Assembly (NCBI GenBank): GCA_026413225.1
Contig: CM048591.1
Location: 4,665,001-4,729,000, forward strand
Origin: Otis tarda
Lineage: Eukaryota > Chordata > Aves > Otidiformes > Otididae
Direction: 5' to 3'
DNA length: 64,000 nt
Part shown: one piece after another, positions 11,301 to 22,620 of the stretch
Layout: each line of letters starts with the position of its first letter
Numbering within the stretch: position 1 is the stretch's first letter
The notes under the pieces: generated by a model
What the model saw: only the letters and a program-made list of their open reading frames with translations
Database searches by the model: none
Told to the model about the DNA's origin: nothing
Position numbers and translations under genes: made by a program

Positions 11301-14194
11301 ATGGTGTGTGCTGTCATATCCCTTATTTCCAGAGAGGAAAATCAAAACAGAGGAAATTTAATTGCTTTGTGTTTTCATTTTAAGCACAAAATCCATGTTT
11401 CCAATTCCTTGGCTTGCATACTGGTTTTGAGATCCAAACCTCTTTGGAGTTTAAGCCCCAAATCTTCATGCAAATGTAATGCAGCACATGTGCTGAAAAA
11501 ATACATCATTAAATAAAATCAAACCTCTAAACACAGAAGGCAGAAAGTTCCCTTTTGGAGGTGAGCAGGGGTTCACGGCTGGAAACCATGGTCTTTGCTG
11601 CAAACACTTTTTCATGTCGGTCTCAGATCCTCTGGCCTCTCGACATCCCCAAGCCAAATAAACAATGAGGGGTTTTTAACTGATTTTGATTGACTTCTCA
11701 TCCTCTCACTCAGTTTTTTCTGGCACAGTTGCAAATGAAGGATCAGCTCTTTAGTGATTGCAGTCAGAGCTGTTAAAGCTCCCTTGTTCCCTGCTCTGTG
11801 AGGAGCGCAGAGGATGAGTGCTCACATCATTCTCCTAATTTCAGCACCTGGGAATTATTCCCTGTATCCTGTAATTTTGACCTCTTTTCCTTTAAGTGCC
11901 ACTTGCACTCGAAAAGCAAAAATCCAGTCCTGTGGGAAATACACGGGATGTTTTACATCCCAGGACAACACTTTCAACACTTTATTTTGGGACTGAAAAA
12001 GGAGGCAAGACAATCACCTGCTTGAGTGAGCTCTTTGGACCAGGCAAACAAATGTCACTTTGTTCTCACTTGTGCAACGCAGGCAGTGACTGAGGGGGGT
12101 ATGGGAAGGTCAAGACAGACTTGTGATTTAAGGGCAAGAGGATGGTTTGGCGAGTGAATGAGTGGGGGCTTCATGTTCAACTCTTGCTGATACAGAGCAT
12201 TACACAGAGAGGAGGCATGGTAGTGCCTCAGTTTCCCCACTGTGGGGTGGTGACTGTGCTGCCTGCTTCCATTGCAGAGCTCCTAATAAAGCACTCCTAC
12301 CTACTCCCATCACAGAGCTCCTAATAAAGCACTCCTGAATCAAGGCACAAATCCGTGGCGCCAAGCCACGTGACGCACCAGCCACTTTGTGGCCGTGCAC
12401 CTAGAAAAGAGTCGTCCCTTGCCTTCCTCCGGAAGCAGGAATATCACCCAACCCTGTCAATTGCTTTCCAGGGACAGTTGTATGGCAAAGCCAGCAGAAG
12501 GGAACCCTGGCAAACCTCATCATGCCCCGCTTGAAGATGATCCACAAAGCAAGGCAAGCTCTCTTTCCCCTTGCTTAACAACAAAGAAGTTTTGGACCTG
12601 CTGATGAACACTGGAGCTTTAACCGAGCCCATATCAACTATAAAAAAAGCTCCCAACAGCCTCTTGGGTATCTTTAAGAAGCATATAAGCCTCTGAGGGC
12701 CCAAATGTAACACAACTTGCTGGCCATGAATAGGATGTAACCCTGCCAAAACCTTCCTTGGCTGCAGCTATGGCATTCTCCAGAAAACATTTTATAAGTC
12801 GGTCTCCGAGTTTTATGACACAAGCATATAGAAGCAAATGCAAACTCTGCTGACCCTCGTGCTGCTTTTTGGCTCAAGGAACTGCTTCTTTTTACATCTT
12901 TCTTCCCCTTCTCCCCAGCTCCTTAACGAACCACAGATTTCTAAAAAAGAAGGAAATTACGTTAATTGAAACCTTTTCAGTACATTATCAGCTTTAGTGG
13001 GAGCGTTTGGGGAAGGAGGAGGCAGAAGGCTTAGGGCAGAGGGGATGTGTGGGATTAAATCACCCCTTGGAGGAAGATGTCTGAGTGTGAAAGGCCAGCT
13101 AACTGCTTTTGGTCTTTTTCCTTCTCCCAACCAGTGTCAGAGCCTCCCACCCACATCCAAGAGCAAGTGAGGGATGCCAGAAGGCCGGGTTGAGGCAAGA
13201 CTTGGTGCAACCAACCTGTGACACACCAGAAAAACTCAATTTCTCTCCCTTCACCTTCACAATGACTGTAACAACACTGCCTGGGCACGCGGGCATCACG
13301 CATCAGTCAAGCTTTAAATGTGGTTGAGTATTATCCACGCTACAAGTGGACATACTCGAGGGTTGAGTAGTTGTCATGTTTTATCAACATACCATCAGAT
13401 CTCATATGCATCATGCACTGAAACAGCTCATTCACCTCCTGACCAGCAGATGATAGCTGGATTCTCACAACACCCAGATTTTTCATGACAGCACCTCCAT
13501 GCAAGAAGCTAAATTTGCAAAGCAAGACTTCTGTGGCTGCAAAAACATCAAGAACAGATCAAATTATGCTTGGGAGACATTTTGAGTTCAGAGAGGGGAA
13601 AATGATCAAGCAAAACATAAGCATCAGGCTCCAGGGATTTCCACAAATTTAAGTGCAAAGTTTTTGGAAACAGGTTTAGTGGGAATAGTGTTTCCACTGA
13701 AGTCTTCCCCTCTTTCCTCTCCCTGGCTGGCTGACTTTCCCAGAGTCTCGATTTGCAGCCTGCCTGAATACTACTCAAAATATTTTCTCAATTAAAGAAG
13801 AAAACAGGAATTTGCCACTTGTCTGCCCCTATTCTGCTGCCTGTCAGCATTCAGCAAATATTTCAATCGTAGCTCTTTGCATGCTGCTAGCCCCGCTCAT
13901 TTAACCTTTGGCCCTTCCCTAGGCTAATCCATCGGCCTTTACCTTCAAATCTTTACAGCCAAGGGTTGGGCTGGCAGGGAGGATGAAAGGCTTAGGGGGG
14001 ATAACTTATGCCAGGCTCCAATATTGCAATTTGGGGGAGAAGCAGAGAGGATGCAAATCTCTGACCACGCTCCTCAAAGAATTTGATGTACCAGCAGCTG
14101 GGGATTTGTGCTTCCACATGTGGAAGACAATGAGGAAGATTAACATTTAAAAAAAAACAGAGGGAAGGAAGGCCTCCGTCATCTTGACTCTCCT
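8321..14194. other. Intron 2 DNA between CR1 and candidate element
   Basis: Mostly unique sequence. Minor features are a hairpin TGGAGCTT-TT-AAGCTCCA (8,399-8,416), T-run at 9,401-9,411, A/C-rich tract at about 9,759-9,800, T-run at about 9,930-9,943 and the 38-bp duplication at 12,275. Segments CCTCAGTTTCCCC at about 10,815 and 12,226 recall MIR but are too short to call. Confidence 0.55.
12275..12336 (+). repeat. Two-copy tandem duplication, 38-bp period
   Basis: The 24 bases at 12,275-12,298 recur exactly at 12,313-12,336 (CAGAGCTCCTAATAAAGC followed by ACTCCT). Each copy carries AATAAA. The flanks upstream of each copy are also similar (TTCCATTG / CTCCCATCA). Confidence 0.9.
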
Positions 14195-14730
14195 CCACAT
14201 GGCCGGCAGCATCCTGAGTCAGGTACCTAATTGCCCATGGAGCCTTTGCTCTTCTTCTCCCACCTCGACCGCTCTCCTTCCCCATCTCGCGTGTCGCCAA
14301 GATTAGTAGCTAACGGTTCCGCTGTCAAAAGCGCATGTGATGAAAATAATGCCCAGAGCGCAGCCTGTCAGCCCCAGAAGTGCCTGCTTGACTTTGATGG
14401 CAGTGGACCTCAAAAGCCCACGCCTGCCCAGCCTCCCCCCTGGCCTGTCGCTCAGCCGAGCATCCATCGCGGCTCTCCTGGGGCCATGCCCAGCCGCCCG
14501 CTGTATGAGAAATCGCTGACCCTTCCATCACGTGGATGCTTTAATTGTTCACACTGGTATTTTCTTTCTCTCTACTGTAGACAGTTTGCTGTCTGTTATC
14601 TGTCCTTCATATGTAATTAATTGTGCTGTCTCCTGGCTCATTAGAAACAAGCCCCTCTCCTCCCCGACCCCCTCTTCCCTGGCCAAGTCACAGTGGGCAT
14701 TATTTAGGTTAAATCATGTTTAAGTAACTA
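14195..14730. promoter_or_regulatory. Candidate conserved non-coding element in intron 2
   Basis: No repeat family is recognisable. The left half contains many CpGs for an intron; the right half is rich in short developmental motifs: TAATTAATTG (14,613-14,622), TTAATTGTTCACAC, CTGTC repeats, CATATG, and ATTTAGG. Frames on both strands are broken and lack SETBP1 similarity. Conservation is inferred only from composition. Confidence 0.4.
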
Positions 14731-17700
14731 CATAAATAGTAGGTCGAGTTTGCTTTTTGTCTAGGCTAAGGCTGTTGCTTGGCCCCTTTCTCAACATACC
14801 AGACCAGGAAAACCCTTATTGCTGGAATGTCTCGAAGGGAAACCCTCACCGGGCAGAGCAGCCGTGCCGCCTCAGGAGCAGGGGAAGGTCCTCCAAGCAG
14901 AAGGCTCATCCTGTAGGTAACTAGAACAAGCTGCCAAACTTTAATAAGGCAGGTGCAAAAGTCAGCGCTGCAGAGCAAAAATCCTGCCAAGATCGTCTAG
15001 CAAGAGGTAACAGCAAGAGGAAGGTGAGGTTTAGTTTCGGGTTGTTTTGTTTTGTTTTGTTTTTTCCCCTTTGCAGCTTATTCTGGACAGCAAAATGCAC
15101 TTCAAGTGACATCACTTCACACATCCCGGGTCACCCACTACCATCTGAGCAGACCTCTCTCTCAGCTATAGCATTGAAACTCAGGTGCTCCAATGCAAGT
15201 AAAAGACTTCTGAGCTTTCATTCAATTAAGAACAAAATGAGAGTTTCTGAAGTGGGTTCCCTCCGTGCACTGGTTAAAAAAAATAATTAAGGATGTGGGT
15301 ACACAGGTTCAAGCAATCTAAAAACCAGCATGAATCATCGCCTCAAACTCAAAAAAAAAAAAACCTGCACCGAACTGTCTTAAAGGGTTAGAGTAGTTAA
15401 ACTAAAGCCTGTGAAGTTCTTTTGCTCACTTTTCTGGGCTAAAGCATAATGTCCTTGTGTCCATTTTCTTGTGCAAAAACACCCCTAATAGCAGCTGACA
15501 TAAAGATTTGAGGATTTAAATATCTACTTCTAGCTGGGAATAACCACTGGCAGAATGAGCATGAAAAAGCTTGTTTCCTCGAGATTTCCAGCTTAGCTTA
15601 AGAGATTTAATCATCTGGATGAGCTTTGGGTGAATCACCTGAACTTTTGTATACCAGCTCCAGCCAAGACCTCCCATCGTCTTTGTGTGTGCACATCCTT
15701 GCTGATAGACCTGGGCTATCCAACTGCTTTAACTGATTGGACCGGGCTCAGCTTTCCTGGATTGCCTGCACAAAGGTTGTGAAGGGCTTTGGTGAAGACT
15801 TCCATACGAAAAGCCCTGCAGACATTTCCAGCAGTGTTACATGAAGCTAAATTACTGCTTGGGAAAACTGCTTATACCAGGAATGTGAGGCAATGAAGTT
15901 CTCTCTTCCCAGCACAATCTGGGCGCAGATGATGGCAGAACAAAAGCCTTCCGGGCCGCCTAAGACCAATGAATCTCACCAGTGACATGGGAAGACCACC
16001 AAGAAGAGCCAGGGCATAGTTCAGTTTTCCAGTCTATCTACAGCTGGCCCTCTCCAGCACAAGGGCTTAAAAAAAGACGGAGGTCACAAGCGTGTGTCAT
16101 GTAAGTCACTACAGTTGTTTTACCCGAGACCCTCAATCTAAACTTGCTGCCTGGGCTTAATACAGCTGCTGATTCACAGGGGGAAATGGGCTCCTACTGA
16201 GTTGAACCCACCAAAATGGCAGTCTGGCTTCCCATCCCTACCCAACTCGCCCTCCTAAGGTCGCTTGTACTTCTTCAGGAGGAGACAATGCCCCCTGCAA
16301 CTTTTTCCTGATCTAGGCAGACAGAAATAAAATATCCACAGCTTGGTTCATTAGAAACACACACAACTTTTAGGTCATGCTGTATTATTAATAATATATG
16401 CTTAAAAAAAAAAAGAAAAGTGTTCTCAAGAAGGAAAGGGGAAAGGAAGGAAGAAAGAAAAACATACACGAGTGGGGGAAGGGGGAAAAAGGACAACAAT
16501 CTGAGACTTTCAATGGGAATGTCCAAAAATAACACAAACAGGATCTCCCTGCCATCTGCTCCGATCCTCTCTGAATGGCTTTCAAAGCAAAAATCCTTGC
16601 CAAAACCTGACAAACAAAGCACCGAGCATCAGTTTTAATGGAATACCAACACTGCATTCCCCCTTCCCCCTCTTTTTGCTACAGATACACACACCTTCCA
16701 CACCCCTCCAGTTGCCAAATAAATGACACTATGCAAAAAAATTTGCTTCGGTTACGAAGCTGAATAAACAAGGAATAATTTTGCAAGTGCTCCCATATGT
16801 CTCTGCTTCTCTGCTTACAATGGACACTAATAAGATTTGCCATAACTAATTCGTCCTTTCACACCATTACTCTATTCTCTACCTTAAAAAAAAAATAAAA
16901 ATCAATTAAATTCTGCCTATCCCACATGCATTTTTCCACAACTTTCACACAGTTGAAACACAAGGGTTTCGACAGCAAAGCCCATCACAGAGCAGACACT
17001 TTTTACTTAGTTTAGGCCCCTCAGTGAGGTTTAAAGGTGAGTTTTACTGAACCTAAAGGAACAGAAAAATGTTTGTTACTTTTTCTCTTTGATTTTTCAT
17101 TCCCATTTGAAAAATAAGCAAGATGTCTAACGGGAATGATGGGGAACAGGGACACATAAGAGAGTTGCGATCTAGACACCAAAGGCAATAGGATAGTGCA
17201 CATAAACTCGAAAGTCGTGACTGCAAAGGCAGTGTGCTAGCTAATATAAAACAGAAACTGAAATTCATTAGCTGCAAAAAACAGCAACTCTCCTGTGCTT
17301 TGCCTCGGACCGGCTAAGTGGAGCAGACACAAAGCAAACACCCAGCAGCAACACCCAGGAATCGATGCAGCCTTCAGCCCGCGCTCCGCTTTTAGTCCTT
17401 CACAGCTAAAGACAGAGCTGGGATGCAGAGATCTCTGTGAAGGCCATAAGTGGATTTTACTTTGGGGATTTTTATTATTATTGGGGATTTTTTTTTTAAT
17501 GATTCACATCTCTCCTGATAAATCTGAGAAACAAAAACAAAATTCACACTTCTTTGTCGTGCATTGTTCCCTGTGCTATTGAGATATTTTTATGTGCTAG
17601 GAGCACACCTTTGCCAGCGCTGATCAAGTTGGTTTCTTTTTTAAACATCTGAGGCCTAAATTACTTGAACAAACAAAAGAGTTTTCCCTCCCTCTCTCCC

Positions 17701-20700
17701 CCGCTGCCGACCCCCCCCACTGCCGGATCTGCCCCTCCTCCTCCGGCACACAAATGGCCTCACACCAGACGGGATGGAGGGAGGGCTCCCAATTACGCCT
17801 CTTTATTAACGAGGGGCCACAATGGGGAAGGGACTGGAGTGGGGTAGGGTACAGACAGCGGCTGCTGGCTCCTTCCCGCCATCCAAAATGGGGAGCAGAG
17901 GTCATGGCTAATCTGCTGGATAGGAGCCCGCCAACAAGAGCTTTGGGCCACCTGCCAGCCCACTCCATGCCATGGGGATGCTCCCACTGCCACGTCTGGA
18001 AGTGGGCGGCAGGGAGGACCCACAGGGACCTGGGTTGCTTCTTGCAGCCCATGGATGAGGAGAGCTGGAGGGTGGTGGGAGCCTGATGGATGCACCAAGC
18101 CACAGGGATCCTTGCTGCGGTTAGGGCAGGGGAAGGTAGGATGCCTTCTCTGGTGGCCCTGGGTGAGACACCTCTGTCTGCCTCTGTTTTCCAGTTGCAA
18201 AATGAGGAGGGCCTTAGGAAACTGCTGAAAACCTACGCTCTTCAATAGTGTTCAGACACAATAGTTATAGGGCGCTGCCTTCAATTTTCTGTCCGTACCA
18301 CCCATCATCTAACTCCTTTCTCCGTATCTCCCTGGTGATCTATTTTCTTGTGCCACTAGGAAAAATAGGAAGGTACTTTTGAGAAAAAGCTATGGCCAAA
18401 ATCAAAAATCTTTCCTTCTCCCCTCTTTCAACCTCAGGACGCTCTTTATATTCACCCTTCATCGCTGTGGCATCACACCTGATGACAAACTTCCCAAGTC
18501 CCTCAGGCTTCCGATTTACCCATCAGAGCCTCTCCAGTGCCGCCTGTGTGGCTGTCTCCATCTGGCAGAGCCCAAATCCCCCTTTCTCTTACCTCACTGT
18601 TTAAATTCCTCTCCCACTGGGCTGCCAGCTTTTCCTTTGGAACAAAGCACAGTCCCTGTGAGCAAACATTTCTACCCATCTGTGTCCAGTACCCACGACA
18701 AAACCGTCTCCCCTTACTTGCAGAGCCCCCCACAATTTTTTCCCCAGATCTCACAACACACTTGCCCCCCTTTCTGACTTCTTCTATACTCTCAAAAACT
18801 AGGTGGGTCGCTTTGTCCTGGTTTTGGGTTTATTTATTCCTGGACCTTTATCCCACCTGTGCTCCTTGGGATCAATCTCTATCTGTGTTTTCACACAAGC
18901 GGCTATGGGCAGGCAGCGAAGCTGCAGGCAAGGGGAAGCAAAGGGGACGATAAGGGGAGCATAAAGCATTTCAACTTTTTCTAACCAGGGATTAACACAT
19001 GGGTTTTAAACAAGGGGACTCCCTTCCCAGCTGACAGCAGCAGCTGCAGCTTCTGACTCGCTCGCAGAGTGGCAGGGAATCGAATCAAAGAGAAAAGAAA
19101 AAAAGAGGACAACCCTTCCTTGGGGAGTAGGAAACACAATATGAGCTATTCTAAACCCCCTGCAAATACTGGCTTGGTTTTAGGTCAAGGTGTCCTTCCC
19201 CCTTCTGTCCCTATCTCTACCCGCCGCCCCCCCCCCGACACCTTCTCACAACAAAGGGAAATTGGTATTTTTCAGAATTCTTCTGAAAGCCAACCCGGCA
19301 GATGGTTCTTTCCATGCCGGGGAGGGAACAAAAAGAAAAACCTGCCAGGATACACATCAGCGAGATGTGACAAAGATGGGCATGGTGGCTGGCCTCTGAC
19401 CCAGGGATTTCACAGAGGCCTATTAAACCATGTGGCCAAGATGGACTGAGTCGACTTATATATCCAGCATGCAGCTGCTGTACCCCACAGGCTCATGCTA
19501 AGTTTTATTAGCTTCAGTCAGGCCAGACAGACTGAAAAATGACAAGGTTTCTCTACATTTCCATCCCATCTTTTCAGCACCTGAGGACAATCCCCCATGT
19601 CAACATCTTAGCAGGTGGAAGTGAAGTTCAGCAGCCAAACTCACAATGTAATAGTAAAAAGTTTATTTAGACAGTAATTAGCAACTCTCCTACTTTACCA
19701 GACTCTTATGTACACATCAGTATTATGAACTCCTGCAAAAGCAGAAAGTCAAGGGTAAGTCACCATCAGTCCTTCTATTGCACTCACATTCTTCAGGTTA
19801 AGGATCTGGCTGTCCATCACAGGCTGTCCTCCCTTTTCTTTCAAATCTCTTCCCTCTAGATGACAACAACAGACAAATTCCCACTCTTTTCAAGGGTGCC
19901 CCAAGCAGACCCAAGGGCTCCACATCCCAAGCACCCAAGGTGCCTCCAAGGATGAAGCACGACTTGGTTACACGCCATGTCTGCCAACGAAAGCACAAGG
20001 AACAGCAAAGGAACACCGCCCTCCTGCAGAGCTGCCCCATGCTTCACAAATTCCCATGAAGCACGTTGGCAGTTGCTGTCCCCAAGTGAGTAATAGCAGC
20101 TCCTGCCCACGCCCAGAGTCAATGACTTGGGGACAGATCAATCCCTCCCCATCACTCTCTTCCCAGTTTCTCTCACAATCGCTGTGCTGGAGTCACAGAA
20201 GGAAACACGCTTTCCCCTCGCACCTCGCCTTCAAATCAGGAATATAGTTACAAGTAATGCAATGGAATTAAGACAAGAGAGAGAAAAGGCTGGAGGGAAT
20301 TCGTCCTAATGATTACACAAATTATTGAAGAAAAGTATCCTGTGGAAAGCAAGAGTCTGTCTTTGGGAAGAGTACTCAGCTGAGCGCTGGTGAATGCAAT
20401 GTCAGAAAACAGGCAAGACAAATTAATTATCCCCATCTAACCTGCACATACATGGGGTATAAGAAGTAAAAATACATCATCAATCCAGTACCATCAGTTC
20501 CCAGTGGAAGATGCAAGAAAACAAGCGCCTTCAAGCTCCCCACTAATACACGTTAGGCAGGATACTGATGTAGGGACTGTCCCTACAGCTGAAAAGGCTT
20601 TGGTGGGAGGCAGAAATGAGGGCCAAACAAGCTCCTGTTAGTGCTGCTGCTCCCCATGGGAAAAAATATCTGCCTCAGATCTATTTTTCTTAGTTTGAAG

Positions 20701-21667
20701 GGTGAGCTTTCAACAAATTACCCATCTGGAAATACAGCAGGTAAATTTAGATGAAGCTACCCAGGCCAGCACAATATTTTAGCATATACCAGGGCACAGG
20801 GGAGACTACTGAAAAAACAGTCCATTTAGAAATTACAGTGTAGGCTCTACCTTGAAGGTATAAGGAAACTATTTCCTACATATCCTCCTGGGAAGCGCTT
20901 GCCAAGTGCATTACAGAAGTGCCTTTTTACAGGAGGACCAGGTGGGGAGCCAGGGACATTGCCCTATGGTGAAGCAAGGGTGTGATCGGTGGTGACACAT
21001 CTGAGCGTCCACTCAATCCTCTCCTCCTCAGACAGAGCCATCAGCAAGGAGAAAAAGAGGCCGTGGCCTCTGGCTTATTTGCTTGTGCCACGGCATTCCT
21101 CCTGAGAGCGTTGGGCAAGGCAAAATTACCCACAAATCCCCTCTAGGGCTGATTCTCATCTTTCAGCCGTGTGGATGGAGAGCGGCTCACATGAAGCTAA
21201 GACGCTGTGAAGTGCTGAAATTCCTCAATGAACCACCCAGGTTTATAGTGATAGAGTTGTTGTAACATCGATGTCAACAAAAGATATCATCTCTCTCTAC
21301 AAACCTTGTCACCTAGGTGAGACAGAAAGTCATGAGAAACTGATGAGAAGATAATGAGTCCTCCAGTAAATATTCGTCATTTGACTCTTACCACATTTTA
21401 GGGTTTGCAGACCGGAAGGAACAACTAAAGGCAACTAGATCCACCAATTGCATGCTGGCCCCAAAACTCCAACTCCCTCATTTCTGCATCAGGCCCTAAC
21501 CCTTCTTTGAGATAAATTTTATTTTTAAGCTACCAGTAAAGATGCAGAGAGTTAACAATTTGGAAATAAATTCATCAGTTTCAATGAGAAGTAAAAGAGG
21601 ACCTGTTTCCAGAAGGGCTGGACACTCAGTGTTTGAAGATCAAGCCACCACCTGGGAGACTCAGTTG
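14731..21667. other. Intron 2 DNA
   Basis: Unique intronic sequence. Simple tracts are GTTTT units at 15,043-15,064, A-runs near 15,350 and 16,405, and a GGAA/GAAA purine tract at 16,424-16,470. A motif-dense AT-rich patch lies at about 16,720-16,870 (ACAATGGACAC, ATAACTAATTCG). GTAGGGAC-T-GTCCCTAC at 20,570-20,586 is a small hairpin. No gene is seen. Confidence 0.55.
18151..18212 (+). mobile_element. Possible MIR-like SINE fragment
   Basis: The piece reads GGTGGCCCTGGGTGAGACAC followed by CTCTGTTTTCCAGTTGCAAA and ATGAGGA. It resembles the MIR segment that contains GACCTTGGGCAAGTCAC and CATCTGTAAAATGAGGA. It is short and diverged, so chance resemblance cannot be ruled out. Confidence 0.4.
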
Positions 21668-21785
21668 TGTTATGGTTAAGCAACCACAGCACAGTGAAAA
21701 AGGCTCAACTGTTACCCTGGTCTGTGACAGGTTCCTTGAGTGAGTCACTTAATCTCATTCCTCTCTTTCACATGCGGTACAAAGA
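21668..21785 (+). mobile_element. MIR-like SINE fragment
   Basis: The order of short matches follows MIR: TATGGTTAAG, then CTGTGACAGGTTCCTTGAGT, then GAGTCACTTAATCTC, then a pyrimidine stretch. MIR copies are old in all amniotes and only partial identity is expected. The call is from memory of the consensus. Confidence 0.5.
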
Positions 21786-22591
21786 GACAAGATGGTTTAG
21801 TTTCTCCTCCTTTTATTTATACAGAGCTTGTGATCTTTTTGCAGGGGAACAGGCTCTTCTGATGTCTCCATACAGGCCACAGTAGATACCAACATGCAAC
21901 AGGAACACGAGACCTGTCTTACAACGAGCCTGCTAGAGACACACTTAGTTCTGCAAATACAGCCGCAGTTGACTGTCCATCTTGAATGACCATGTCCTTA
22001 TCTTCAGCAATGTTATCTTCCACAGTGACCACAGACCAAGCCACACCTCCAATATGCAAACTCATTTCTGTATTAAGACATCTTAGCCTTTCCACTGTCC
22101 CTTTCACTGTTAGCTCACAGCTTCAGGAAAAAAAAAATAAACAAAAGAAGATAATAACAAGATATTTTCCTTGATATCACCCCAGAGAAGGAGAATTTTT
22201 TTTGCAGGCTGACTATCCTACTTGGAAGCAGTGTCTTGCTACTGGTGCACGCACTATGGTTTGAGAATCCCTCTTCCTGATAGCAACCACCTGCAGCTCA
22301 GAGTCCAAATATAATCATGATGTAGAAATAGCACTTTGTGTCCTGAAATTAAGGAGCCAAGTGCAACTGGTCTAATTCATGGTAGAGGTCATGGCAAGAA
22401 ACAGAAAATAATGCTCTTACAAAAACACAAACTAACTGGACTTGCCTTCGAGGGTCACATATCAAATGGAATAATTTTAAGGTTCAAGAGTTGGAAAAGT
22501 CTCAGCATTAAAAAGCAAAACAATGCATGTTTACTCTGGATTATTTTTAGACTGGTTTCCTAAGGAAACAAGGCTAACGTGATCATACCGT

Positions 22592-22620
22592 ATTTGTGTG
22601 TATGCGAATACACACACAAA
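22592..22620. repeat. Near-perfect inverted repeat of TG/CA type
   Basis: TTTGTGTGTAT is followed after GCGA by ATACACACACAAA, so the two arms pair except for one extra CA unit. It is a potential hairpin in intron 2. Confidence 0.85.
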
